From Gardnerella vaginalis (lineage in GTDB: Bacteria > Actinomycetota > Actinomycetes > Actinomycetales > Bifidobacteriaceae): a stretch of DNA of 64,000 nucleotides. Location of the stretch: contig NZ_JBETXJ010000002.1 of NCBI RefSeq assembly GCF_040427915.1, positions 744,001 through 808,000 on the forward strand, read 5' to 3'. A model generated the notes under the pieces. The model searched no databases and had not been told where the DNA came from. It saw only the letters and a list, made by a program, of their open reading frames with translations. Shown piece after piece: positions 1 through 8,366 of the stretch; the first letter of the stretch is position 1, and each line of letters opens with the position of its first letter. The translations under genes were made by a program, and so were the position numbers.

Positions 1-102
1 GTTACTTCTGTTCTTCTGTCACCAGTATCTGTAGATAAAACAAATGCCAAGAAAGAGCTTGTTGATTCTGGCTATATCTCGGCAGCTGATGCTGGTTTGT
101 GA
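1..102 (+). CDS. Sugar ABC transporter substrate-binding protein, C-terminal fragment
   Basis: Frame 1 is open from the window edge and ends at TGA 100-102, giving 33 residues that finish in DSGYISAADAGL. This resembles the C-terminus of ChvE-type periplasmic sugar receptors, and the next two genes are the matching ATPase and permease. The fragment is therefore read as the lipid-anchored binding protein of the same importer. The 5' part lies outside the window, so signal peptide and ligand-binding residues cannot be seen. Assignment rests mostly on gene order. Confidence 0.7.
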   Translation, partial: VTSVLLSPVSVDKTNAKKELVDSGYISAADAGL

Positions 103-112
103 TACTAGTTGA

Positions 113-147
113 GCACTCGGCTGCTAAACAATTATGTAGCCGAGTGC
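113..147 (+). terminator. Intra-operon hairpin between binding protein and ATPase genes
   Basis: A perfect 10-bp stem (GCACTCGGCT at 113-122, AGCCGAGTGC at 138-147), extended by two more pairs if G-U is allowed, follows the binding-protein stop. No T-tract follows. Such hairpins after binding-protein genes commonly stabilise the upstream mRNA or partly terminate, which raises receptor level relative to the membrane subunits (inference). Confidence 0.6.
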
Positions 148-204
148 ATTTGATACTGGTTCAGTTGCGACAATATCGTATTTCATTAGGAAAGGAAAAA
201 ATCA

Positions 205-1779
205 GTGACTGACAAACAAGATGTCATCCTTGAAATGCGTCATATCGTGAAACGTTTTGGTTCGGTTACAGCGCTTGAAGATGTAACATTGAAAGTTCAA
301 CGTGGACAAATATTTTCAATATGTGGAGAGAATGGCGCTGGTAAATCAACGTTGATGAATGTTCTTTCTGGTGTATATCCTCATGGAACATATGAGGGAG
401 ACATTATTTATGAAGGTAATGTTTGTAAATTTAAAACGATTCGTGATTCTGAGGCAAAAGGAATTGTTATCATTCATCAAGAGTTAGCTTTAGTTCCGTA
501 TATGAGTATTGCTGATAATATTTTCCTCAGCAATAGGATTAAAAAGGGAATTGCTATAGATGATACTGAACAATATCGTATTGCTCGCGAAGTTATGAAA
601 ACTGTTGGATTGGATGAAGATCCAAGTAATCTTATTGCTAACATTGGTGTTGGTAAACAACAGCTTGTTGAGATCGCGAAAGCTTTGACGAAAGATGTAA
701 AGCTTTTAATTCTTGATGAACCTACTGCAGCCTTAAATGATGAGGATTCTGCAAATTTGCTTCATCTAATTGATCGTTTGCGTCGTGAGCGTGGTATTAC
801 GGCTATTATTATTTCCCATAAACTTAATGAAATAGCTTATATTGCTGATGCTGTACAAGTGATACGTGATGGTAAGACAATTACTCATATTGATGTTGAT
901 GATCAGCATCCATTGGATCAAGATGAGTTGATTCGCCATATGGTAGGTCGTCCTCTTACTAATAGGTATCCTGAGCATGTTGCAAAAATTGGTAATGAGG
1001 CTTTTCGAATAGAACATTGGAAAGTGCATCATCCGTTAGATGAAAAACGATTAGTTGCCAATGATGTTAGTTTCAATGTGCGTAAGGGTGAGATTGTTGG
1101 CTTAGCTGGATTGATTGGTGCAGGACGAACCGAAACTGCGATGAGTGTTTTTGGTCGACAATATGGCACTAATGCATCTGGTAAATTGTACTTAGATGGC
1201 AAAGAGGTTAAATTCAATTCTGTTCGTTCTGCAATTGATCATGCTGTGGCATATGCTACAGAAAATCGTAAAGTTTATGGATTGAATTTATTAGCTTCTA
1301 TTCGAGAAAATACGTCATTAGCTAATTTAAAGTCAGTTAGTAAGCTAGGTGTTATTGATAGACATAAGGAAGCGAAAGTTGCTGAAGAATATCGTCACGA
1401 TTTTCGTATGAAGTGTAACACTATTGAAATGCCAGTAGGTAATCTTTCAGGCGGTAATCAGCAGAAGGTCGTATTGGCAAAATGGGTGGCAACTCAGCCT
1501 AAGCTTCTTATTCTTGATGAGCCTACGCGTGGCATTGATGTAGGCGCTAAGTATGACATTTATGAGATTATCGACAAGTTAGCAGATTCTGGTAGTGCGA
1601 TAATTGTTATTTCTTCGGAATTGCCAGAATTGCTTGGTATATGTGATCGTATATACACGATGAGTCAAGGCAAAATTACAGCTTGTTTGAATGCTCATGA
1701 GACAAATCAAGAAGAATTAATGAAGTATATGACTTGTGATGTTCCATTGGAATATGAGAAGTCATTTACCGTTGAATAG
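205..1779 (+). CDS. gguA: Multiple-monosaccharide ABC transporter ATP-binding protein (GguA/MmsA type)
   Basis: A 524-residue protein with two fused ATPase domains, the normal size and layout for monosaccharide importers of the RbsA/XylG/GguA class. Half one has Walker A GENGAGKST (about 41-49) and Walker B LLILDEPTAAL. Half two has the degenerate P-loop GLIGAGRTE, signature LSGGNQQKV and LILDEPTRGIDVG, as in the family. The start is GTG with AGGAAAGG about 8 bases upstream. It energises uptake of pentoses or related sugars at the membrane. The flanking receptor and gguB, and the nearby xylulokinase and ROK gene, favour xylose or arabinose as substrate (inference). Confidence 0.9.
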   Translation: MTDKQDVILEMRHIVKRFGSVTALEDVTLKVQRGQIFSICGENGAGKSTLMNVLSGVYPHGTYEGDIIYEGNVCKFKTIRDSEAKGIVIIHQELALVPYMSIADNIFLSNRIKKGIAIDDTEQYRIAREVMKTVGLDEDPSNLIANIGVGKQQLVEIAKALTKDVKLLILDEPTAALNDEDSANLLHLIDRLRRERGITAIIISHKLNEIAYIADAVQVIRDGKTITHIDVDDQHPLDQDELIRHMVGRPLTNRYPEHVAKIGNEAFRIEHWKVHHPLDEKRLVANDVSFNVRKGEIVGLAGLIGAGRTETAMSVFGRQYGTNASGKLYLDGKEVKFNSVRSAIDHAVAYATENRKVYGLNLLASIRENTSLANLKSVSKLGVIDRHKEAKVAEEYRHDFRMKCNTIEMPVGNLSGGNQQKVVLAKWVATQPKLLILDEPTRGIDVGAKYDIYEIIDKLADSGSAIIVISSELPELLGICDRIYTMSQGKITACLNAHETNQEELMKYMTCDVPLEYEKSFTVE

Positions 1780-1845
1780 TTCAATCTATCAGATTTTATT
1801 AGTAATTAAACTTCGCATCGTTGCGTAGCAAAGAAAGAGGATATT

Positions 1846-3075
1846 ATGTTTGGATCAATATCTGCTTATTCAAAGAAGAAAAATACAGCTATTGGTACTC
1901 CTGGATTAAAAGAGCTATTGCTGGGGAATGCTCGTTCTTACGGTATTTATCTTGCTCTCGTTGCTGTTATCATTATTTTCCAAGTGTTGACTGGCAATAG
2001 GTTGTTGTATCCAAATAATGTTGTTGCATTATTCCAACAAAATGCATATGTTATGATTACGGCAATCGGTATGCTTATGATTGTTGTTGCTACACATATT
2101 GATTTATCTGTTGGATCTGCTGTTGCATTCATTGGTGGCTTAGGTGCTTTTGCTATGAAGCATTGGGGAATGAATTGGATGCTTGCAATCGCTTTCATGC
2201 TTTTTATAGGTTTATTAATAGGTGCTTGGCATGGATTCTGGGTAGCGTATGTTGAAGTTCCTGCATTCGTAACCACTTTAGGTGGCATGTTGATCTTTAG
2301 AGGTTTGGCAACTGTTGTTGCAGGTGAGTCTATTCCATTACGTTCTCGCGAATTTAGAGCTATTGCAAAAGATTATCTTCCTAATATTTTTGGATTCTGG
2401 GGCGGATATGATGGATTAACTATCGTTGTAGGTGCTCTTGCTATTGTAGGTGTAATTGTTGTGCAACTGCGTAAGAGAGCGAAGTCGTTGAAGACTGGAT
2501 TATTGATTGAGCCACTTTCGTTTACTATTACGAAAATTGTTGTATCTGTTGCAGCTATTGGTTTTATCACTTATTTATTGGCATCTTCTGGAAATTCTCA
2601 GCAAGGCGGTATACCAATAGTATTGGTTATTATTGCGGTTCTCGTTGGAGTTTTTTGGTTCGTGCTGAATCGCATGATTTTTGGTCGTGATATTTATGCT
2701 GTTGGTGGAAATAGAAAAGCAGCTATTCTTTCTGGCATAAATACTAAATTGGTTGATTTCAAGATTTTCTTAACGATGGGTGTTCTTACAGCAATAGCGT
2801 CTGTTGTAACATTGTCCCGACTTGCATCTGCTACCGCTGCAACTGGGCAAGAATTTGAGATGGATGCTATTGCTGCATGCTTCATTGGTGGTGCTGCTGT
2901 TTCTGGTGGAACTGGTACGATTCCTGGCGCTATGGTTGGTGCATTAATCATGGGTGTTCTCAATCAGGGCTTGTCTATTATGGGTGCGGATGCCGCTATT
3001 GTCAAAACTATTAAAGGTTTGGTGGTTGTTGCTGCTGTTGCCTATGATTTGATTAGCAAGAAGCGCAAAAAGTAA
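1846..3075 (+). CDS. gguB: Multiple-monosaccharide ABC transporter permease (GguB type)
   Basis: A 409-residue polytopic membrane protein of the BPD_transp_2 family (RbsC/XylH/GguB). Hydrophobic segments run throughout, with the family-typical stretch SVGSAVAFIGG near residue 90 and GGAAVSGGTGTIPGAMVGALIMGVLNQG (in two blocks) near the end. It forms the membrane channel for the ATPase encoded 66 bp upstream. RBS AAAGAGG lies 6 bases before ATG. It is convergent with xylB, with two hairpins between them. Confidence 0.9.
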   Translation: MFGSISAYSKKKNTAIGTPGLKELLLGNARSYGIYLALVAVIIIFQVLTGNRLLYPNNVVALFQQNAYVMITAIGMLMIVVATHIDLSVGSAVAFIGGLGAFAMKHWGMNWMLAIAFMLFIGLLIGAWHGFWVAYVEVPAFVTTLGGMLIFRGLATVVAGESIPLRSREFRAIAKDYLPNIFGFWGGYDGLTIVVGALAIVGVIVVQLRKRAKSLKTGLLIEPLSFTITKIVVSVAAIGFITYLLASSGNSQQGGIPIVLVIIAVLVGVFWFVLNRMIFGRDIYAVGGNRKAAILSGINTKLVDFKIFLTMGVLTAIASVVTLSRLASATAATGQEFEMDAIAACFIGGAAVSGGTGTIPGAMVGALIMGVLNQGLSIMGADAAIVKTIKGLVVVAAVAYDLISKKRKK

Positions 3076-3130
3076 TTTTAGTAATTGCAGCTTTAGTAAT
3101 TATTGTAATTAAATTATTGTAATCAAAATT

Positions 3131-3166
3131 GTGCATGTATCGTAAGGTGCATGCACTTTTTATATT
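3131..3166 (+). terminator. Rho-independent terminator after gguB
   Basis: Stem GTGCATG (3131-3137) pairs with CATGCAC (3150-3156) and is followed by TTTTTATATTTTT. It is placed 55 bp after the gguB stop and reads as its transcriptional terminator. Confidence 0.75.
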
Positions 3167-3190
3167 TTTAAATACACATGCATATATTAA

Positions 3191-3249
3191 AATGCTCTGT
3201 TATATTACATTGAACAATGTGCTATAACAGAGCATTTTCAAATAAATGT
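3191..3249. terminator. Bidirectional hairpin between convergent gguB and xylB
   Basis: A perfect 14-bp inverted repeat, AATGCTCTGTTATA at 3191-3204 and its complement at 3233-3246, encloses a second small dyad (ACATTG/CAATGT). T-runs lie on both outer sides (TTTT on the plus strand, TTTT on the minus strand), fitting a two-way terminator for the convergent genes. Confidence 0.75.
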
Positions 3250-3271
3250 CATATTGGAATGTTTATTTTAT

Positions 3272-4780
3272 TTATTTTTCTAAGTTGCGGTAATGTAAAT
3301 ACTTTTTGTATATATCTTCGTTAGGTTCTCCAGACAAAGTTGTTTCTATTTCATTCTGCCAAATAGGTGGATACTCTTTACCTGAAAGAGTCCAAGCTGC
3401 TTGTCTTGCAGCACCGATAGCAACATATTCGTCGGTTTTTGGTAAAGTGACATCACTTCCTAATATAGATGGTGCTAATGCTCGTATTGCTGATGATTTT
3501 GCACCACCTCCAATTAGTAGAATCTTTTTTACTGTGACTCCTAGTGATTTTATTAATTCCAAACAATCGCGCTGAGAGCATAACAATCCTTCTGTAAAAG
3601 CGCGCGCTATGTTAGAAGGTTTTGTGTTTGCTAATGTTAGCCCATATATACTAGCCGTAGAATTTGGTCTATCTGGAGTGCGTTCTCCGTCAAAATATGG
3701 TATAAGTGTAATTCCTTGTGCTCCTGGTATGCTTTGTGCTGATAGATTTGCGAATTGTTCGTAGTCGACGCTTAGTGCTTTGCATCCAGCGTCTATTATT
3801 CTCGAACCATTAATTGTGCATGCTAATGGAAGCCAGTGTCCAGTGCAGTCGGCAAAACCTGCAACTGCAGTAGTCATATCGTATATTGGTGTTTGACAAA
3901 CGGCTGCGGCTACTCCTGATGTTCCTAGTGATATAGATACATCTCCAATTCCCATGTTTAAGCCTAAAGCAGCCATAGCGTTATCTGCGCCTCCAGGAGC
4001 TATTAAGCATCCTCCGGCCACATTTTTACCTGCTATTTCTGGATCTGCATATGCTCCTATTTCGTTAGGGTTTAAAACTTTAGGTAAAATTACATCGTCT
4101 CTACCGAATGCAAGTTTTATCAAATCTCGTCTGTAGTTATTAGTGGTTGAATCAAAGTATCCTGTGCCAGAAGCGTCTGAGCGATCCGTGAAAAGTTTAT
4201 CAAGTCCAATAGTATCCCTACAAGAATGATTAGAAGTGCTAGATGGACCATATCCTGCAATTCTCCAGCTTAGCCAATCGTGAGGTAAACAAATAGCCGC
4301 TACTTTATTTGCTAGTTCAGGTTCATGATTGGCTACCCAAGCAATTTTTGTTACTGTGAATGACGCTACAGGGGATAATCCAACTGCACGAACCCAGTTG
4401 CGCTTTCCTTCAAGGGTTTGGCTTTGTTTATCAGTGTTTTGTTCTGATTTACCTTGTAGACTCTCGATTAACTGTGTAGCCTCTGGTGCTGAACGAGTAT
4501 CATTCCATAGTAGTGCATCTCTAACAATGTTTCCTTGCTTGTCTAGAAGTACCATACCATGTTGTTGACCTCCGACTGACAATGCGCTAACGTCATCTAG
4601 TCCTCCAGCTTGTTCTTTTGCTTTTAGGAACGCTTCCCACCATCTATCTGGGTGTATGCTGGTTCCTTCTGGGTGTTTTGCTTGTCCGAAACGTACTAAT
4701 TTTCCTGTTTCGGCATCTGTAATTCGTATTTTTGTTGATTGAGTTGATGTGTCAATTCCAGCAACAAGTATTTGTGTCAT
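3272..4780 (-). CDS. xylB: Xylulokinase
   Basis: FGGY-family carbohydrate kinase of 502 residues, converting D-xylulose to xylulose 5-phosphate for the bifidobacterial phosphoketolase route. Visible marks are the N-terminal GIDTSTQSTKI phosphate-binding turn, VGGQQHGMV, WNDTRS, APGGADNAM with the catalytic-base Asp, and the C-terminal GGGAKSSAIRAL. An in-frame start exists 12 codons upstream, but ATG at 4780 is preferred because AGGAG stands 5 bases before it and MTQILVAGID is the usual family start. It is divergent from the ROK gene and shares its operator region. Confidence 0.92.
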   Translation of the reverse strand: MTQILVAGIDTSTQSTKIRITDAETGKLVRFGQAKHPEGTSIHPDRWWEAFLKAKEQAGGLDDVSALSVGGQQHGMVLLDKQGNIVRDALLWNDTRSAPEATQLIESLQGKSEQNTDKQSQTLEGKRNWVRAVGLSPVASFTVTKIAWVANHEPELANKVAAICLPHDWLSWRIAGYGPSSTSNHSCRDTIGLDKLFTDRSDASGTGYFDSTTNNYRRDLIKLAFGRDDVILPKVLNPNEIGAYADPEIAGKNVAGGCLIAPGGADNAMAALGLNMGIGDVSISLGTSGVAAAVCQTPIYDMTTAVAGFADCTGHWLPLACTINGSRIIDAGCKALSVDYEQFANLSAQSIPGAQGITLIPYFDGERTPDRPNSTASIYGLTLANTKPSNIARAFTEGLLCSQRDCLELIKSLGVTVKKILLIGGGAKSSAIRALAPSILGSDVTLPKTDEYVAIGAARQAAWTLSGKEYPPIWQNEIETTLSGEPNEDIYKKYLHYRNLEK

Positions 4781-4876
4781 AGTTACTCCTGTGTAGACTG
4801 TTATTCTTTTTGACATTTTTATTTTTTCTATTCATCTGAAGGCAATTGCGCAAAAATTGCACTCGCTGATTTGCAA

Positions 4877-4897
4877 TTAGTTAGATGAATGAACTAA
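4877..4897. promoter_or_regulatory. XylR-like operator
   Basis: Perfect inverted repeat TTAGTT-N9-AACTAA lies in the intergenic region between divergent xylB and the ROK regulator. The half sites match the TTAGTTTG/CAAACTAA-type operators known for ROK-family XylR of Firmicutes. It is 97 bp from xylB and 119 bp from the ROK start, so it could control both. Confidence 0.65.
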
Positions 4898-5015
4898 AAT
4901 AAAGTTTAACACGGTTTATGAGAATTTTCCATTAGTCTTGTGGCCTACAGGTTGATTACTTGTGCGTTAGATTTATGTGTCGTATTAGAATTTGTCAAGT
5001 AATGAAAGAGGTAGC

Positions 5016-6251
5016 ATGTCAGCTTTACGAAGTATAAATCAGGATGATTTGCGCAATCATAATTTGTCTGTTGTTTTAGACACTATTTTGCGCTCTGTAG
5101 AGCCTATGACTCGTGCGGAATTGGCTCGCGCAACTGGTTTAACCAAGGCTACAATATCTTTGCTTGTGCAAATACTTATATCTAGTAAGGTTCTTCATGA
5201 GGCAGATAGCGTTTCTGTGCATTATGGTCGTCCTGGTACGTCACTGGCTGTGAGCGTTGGAAGTTTTTGTGCTTTTGGATTACAAATAAATACTGATGGT
5301 TATGGTTTTGCTGCTGTTGATGTAAATGGTGATGTTATTGACGAGCAATGGGTTGATTGTGATATGGATCAGCTCACCGCTAATGAAGTTTTTGATAATT
5401 TAAATAATATTGTGCTTGATAGTGAAACAAAAGCTAGAGAATTAGGGTATGTTATACTCGGCGGTGCATTAGCTTTGCCTGGTGTTGTGATTGATGGATC
5501 TATCTTGTTGGCGTCGCCGAATTTAGGATGGAAAAACCTTAATCTTGGACAATATGAGCTTGTTAAGAGGCTTAATGTGTTTGCTGCAAATGAAGCTAAT
5601 CTTGCGGCTATAGCGCAGATTCCTGGTTTCGCTACGCAGCGTAAAAACGATAGCATTATGAAGCCTTCGGATTCTTTTATCTACATATCAACAGATATTG
5701 GTATTGGTGGTGCTGTTGTTAGAGATGGGCATGTTGTTTATGGTGAAAATGGTTTTGCTGGAGAAATAGGTCATGTGTCTGTGTCTTTAGATGGTCCTAT
5801 TTGTAGGTGTGGAAGACGCGGATGTTTGGAAGCATTTGCTGGCAGGAGAGCATTGGTTGAAACTGCTCGCATTGCTAGTGGGTGTGATGCAACAAAAATT
5901 GAAGCTGTAAATGTTTTACTTGAACGTTGGAAATCTGGTGATGAGATAGTCGTTAGCGCTGTCGATAAAGCAGTAGAAGCTTTAGTATCTGTAATTGGGT
6001 CTGCTGTTAATCTACTGGATATTAATACGGTTATTTTAGGTGGCATTTGGCAGCGATTTGGTGTTGGTCTTACGCAAAGAATTAGTAAAGAACTTACTTC
6101 TGAAGTATTATGCAGCGAAGCTGTGAATGTTAGAGTATTAATGTCAGAAGTTGGTGGAAGGTCTGCATTGCTTGGAGCAGCACAAGTCGCGCTTCGAAGG
6201 TTTATTGATAAACCATTGGACTACATTGAGCAATCAAACATTGATGAATAA
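5016..6251 (+). CDS. ROK-family transcriptional regulator, XylR-like
   Basis: A 411-residue ROK repressor. The N-terminal winged helix (about 18-65, with MTRAELARATGLTKATISLLV) is followed by the sugar-kinase-like domain with DIGIGGAVV, GEIGHVSV and the zinc motif CRCGRRGC (from residue 263). An in-frame TTG lies 8 codons upstream, but ATG 5016 has GAAAGAGG five bases before it and is chosen. Head-to-head placement with xylB and the XylR-like palindrome between them suggest it represses pentose genes and is relieved by xylose or a related ligand (inference). Confidence 0.85.
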   Translation: MSALRSINQDDLRNHNLSVVLDTILRSVEPMTRAELARATGLTKATISLLVQILISSKVLHEADSVSVHYGRPGTSLAVSVGSFCAFGLQINTDGYGFAAVDVNGDVIDEQWVDCDMDQLTANEVFDNLNNIVLDSETKARELGYVILGGALALPGVVIDGSILLASPNLGWKNLNLGQYELVKRLNVFAANEANLAAIAQIPGFATQRKNDSIMKPSDSFIYISTDIGIGGAVVRDGHVVYGENGFAGEIGHVSVSLDGPICRCGRRGCLEAFAGRRALVETARIASGCDATKIEAVNVLLERWKSGDEIVVSAVDKAVEALVSVIGSAVNLLDINTVILGGIWQRFGVGLTQRISKELTSEVLCSEAVNVRVLMSEVGGRSALLGAAQVALRRFIDKPLDYIEQSNIDE

Positions 6252-6340
6252 AGTGAGAATTCATAATTTTATACCTTTTATCGTAGTCATCTTGCTTTTA
6301 TCATAATTTTCTCGTTTTTATTATAAGCGTTGTGTTATTT

Positions 6341-6372
6341 GTAGTTGCGTAGTTGTGTAGTTGTGTAGTTGC
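6341..6372. repeat. Four 8-bp tandem repeats
   Basis: Units GTAGTTGC, GTAGTTGT, GTAGTTGT, GTAGTTGC follow each other without gaps. They lie in the 510-bp gene-free stretch between the ROK gene and the surface protein. Copy number could vary between strains. Confidence 0.85.
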
Positions 6373-6430
6373 GTCTGAATAGATATTGTTGTGTAACTTT
6401 AATAGCAATAACTATTGCTGTGTGGTATAT

Positions 6431-6501
6431 GACACGCCGATTAAATGCAAACCTTAAAAAAACCTGAAAGAATCTTAAAAAAAGTCTATATACGGCGTGT
6501 C
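6431..6501. repeat. Spaced inverted repeat GACACGCCG / CGGCGTGTC
   Basis: Perfect 9-bp arms at 6431-6439 and 6493-6501 are separated by 53 bp of A-rich sequence. The arms are GC-rich in an AT-rich region. It could be a terminator remnant, a looped regulator site or a small RNA; nothing in the sequence decides. Confidence 0.6.
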
Positions 6502-6620
6502 TTGGATATTTTTCTGTTTTCAAATATGATTAGTCGTAATTTTTACGTTTTATTGGGTATATTATTGTGATTTTTCAGAAAAACTTCAAAACAAACCTGA
6601 ATGTAAGCTGAATGTTTTGG

Positions 6621-6649
6621 TTGATTTTTGTTAAAGCATGTTGTATCTT
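6621..6649 (+). promoter_or_regulatory. Probable sigma70-type promoter of the surface protein gene
   Basis: TTGATT (6621-6626) and TATCTT (6644-6649) are separated by 17 bp, which would start transcription near 6656 and give a leader of about 106 nt. Confidence 0.5.
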
Positions 6650-6655
6650 TTGAAT

Positions 6656-6761
6656 CAGCAACCAGTGAATCCCTAGTTCAACTGGTGCTACGCGGGAAAC
6701 CGCATAAGGCAAATTCTTTTTCGTGTTCCTAGCACGGAGGAGAAGAAGAAAGGAAATTAAA
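6656..6761 (+). promoter_or_regulatory. Structured 5' leader of the surface protein mRNA
   Basis: Three short hairpins follow in series: ACCAGT/ACTGGT, a GCGG-GAAA-CCGC tetraloop stem, and CGTG/CACG. The purine-rich Shine-Dalgarno stretch (GGAGGAGAAGAAGAAAGGA) comes next. It matches no riboswitch I recognise and may mainly stabilise an abundant mRNA. Confidence 0.5.
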
Positions 6762-8201
6762 ATGATGAATAAGAAGGCTATCGCCGCTTTCGCTGCTGGC
6801 GCTACTTTGCTTGCCGGCTTCGCAATGGCCACCCCAGCATTCGCTGCTGAGCCACAAGCTCCTAAGAAGGAAGAGTGCAAGCCAGCTGATGCTGCTAAGC
6901 TCGCTGAGCTTAAGAAGGCTGTTCATGATGCTGAGCGTAAGGCAACCAAGGCTGGCTATGATGCTGAAGATGCTCAGGATGCTTATGATAAGGCTGTTGC
7001 TCAGTCTAAAGCTGAAGAGACTGTAGTAAAGAATTATAATGAAACTCTTAAGCAGGTAAAGACTGCTCTTAAGAATAAGACTACTGCTGATGGTGGTACT
7101 GATCAGGAAGCTAAAGATAAAGCAGCTCTAGCTCTTACTCAGGCTAAGAAGGCTCATGATGCTAGCAAGAAAGCTATCGAAGATTACAATGCTACTGTAA
7201 CTGATCCTAAGCTTGCAACTTACAAGGTGGCTGATGCTCTTGTTGCAGGTGATGCTGTAGCCGATGGCACTGCAGAGTTGACTTTCGCTACTGCAAAGCG
7301 TGGTGCTCTTCTTGAGGCTAAGGCTAAGAAGACTGATGCTGATAATGAGTTGAAGGAAGCTCAGGCTGCTCTTGCTAAGGCTCAGTGCACCCCAGCTCCA
7401 GCTCCACAGCCAGGCCCACAGAATCCACCTGTTACCCCAGCTCAGCCAGGTTCTAAGACTGAGGCTATTAAGAATGTTCTTGCTAAGAAGGTAGATGTTG
7501 ATGCTGCTGAGCACAACTTCGCTGAGAAGAAGGAAGCTTACGCTAAGGCTGCTGCTACTTTGACTGCTGCTAAGGCTGAGCTTGATGCTGCTGAGCATGA
7601 TAAGGCTGTTGCTGCTCAGAATTTGTCTGATTTTGAGGCTTCTGGCGTGAATGATTCTGCTAAGTTGAAGAGCTTGAAAGAGGCTGTTGCTCGTGCTGAT
7701 GCTCATGTAGTTCGTACTACTACTGCTTTCAACAAGGCTTTAGCTGATTTCAATGATGCTAAGACTGCTGATTTGGCTGCTCAGGCTGCTTACAATGCTG
7801 CTAAGGATGCTTATGATGAGGCTTACAATGCTGCTATCAAGCTTGGTGTGAATCCTGCTTTGCTTCCTTCTGTGACTGCTATTGACCCATTGTCTCCTGC
7901 TTTCCCACAGCTTGCTCAGGCTCAGAAGATTTATGCTGATGCTTTGGCTGGTAAGTTCGGTGCTGCTGCTCAGAAGGCTGTTCAGAAGGCTGAGGCTAAG
8001 GCTCAGGCTGCTGCTCCAGCCGCTGCTGGTGCTGCTGCTGGTAAGGCTGGTGCTGCTAAGGGTGAGCTTGCTAAGGGCGGTAATGGTCATGGTAAGGCTG
8101 GCGAGAAGCTTGGTAATGCTGGTGTTGGTGTTGCTTTGACTGCTTTGGCTGCTTCTATGCTTGCTGGTATGGGTGCTGCTGTTCGCAAGATGCGTCACTA
8201 A
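6762..8201 (+). CDS. Secreted alanine-rich coiled-coil surface protein
   Basis: A 479-residue protein with signal peptide (cleavage near AFA-A, residues 26-29). Two long Ala/Lys/Asp/Glu-rich helical regions (about 40-208 and 231-445) are split by a Pro-rich linker (about 210-230). Single cysteines near 39 and 209 flank the first helical part and might form a disulfide. The C-terminus has a Gly/Lys-rich stretch, a hydrophobic segment (about 455-474) and tail RKMRH, the layout of a wall-sorting signal without LPXTG. The Ala, Lys and Asp codons are strongly biased to GCT, AAG and GAT, as in highly expressed genes. ATG 6762 has AGGA seven bases upstream. Role unknown; adhesion or envelope spacing is a guess. 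Confidence 0.75.
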   Translation: MMNKKAIAAFAAGATLLAGFAMATPAFAAEPQAPKKEECKPADAAKLAELKKAVHDAERKATKAGYDAEDAQDAYDKAVAQSKAEETVVKNYNETLKQVKTALKNKTTADGGTDQEAKDKAALALTQAKKAHDASKKAIEDYNATVTDPKLATYKVADALVAGDAVADGTAELTFATAKRGALLEAKAKKTDADNELKEAQAALAKAQCTPAPAPQPGPQNPPVTPAQPGSKTEAIKNVLAKKVDVDAAEHNFAEKKEAYAKAAATLTAAKAELDAAEHDKAVAAQNLSDFEASGVNDSAKLKSLKEAVARADAHVVRTTTAFNKALADFNDAKTADLAAQAAYNAAKDAYDEAYNAAIKLGVNPALLPSVTAIDPLSPAFPQLAQAQKIYADALAGKFGAAAQKAVQKAEAKAQAAAPAAAGAAAGKAGAAKGELAKGGNGHGKAGEKLGNAGVGVALTALAASMLAGMGAAVRKMRH

Positions 8202-8299
8202 GCACTACCTACTTGGCTTTATTAAACTAAGAGCGTATGCTTCTGTAGTAGAGCTGAGTAAGTTGCAACTTTCAGTGGTTTAGTTTTACTAAGCCACTC

Positions 8300-8329
8300 G
8301 GGGGCTGGGTTCTCTCAGCCCCCATTTTT
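8300..8329 (+). terminator. Strong rho-independent terminator
   Basis: GGGGGCTG (8300-8307) pairs with CAGCCCCC (8316-8323) and is followed by ATTTTTA. It ends transcription of the coiled-coil surface protein gene. Confidence 0.9.
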
Positions 8330-8366
8330 ATATCTAAAATAAATTACTTATTGAATCGAGGCGACG

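Noticed and set aside
7128..8198. Ser/Leu-rich minus-strand open frames under the coiled-coil protein
   Set aside because: They come from the GCT/AAG codon repetition of the real gene read backwards.
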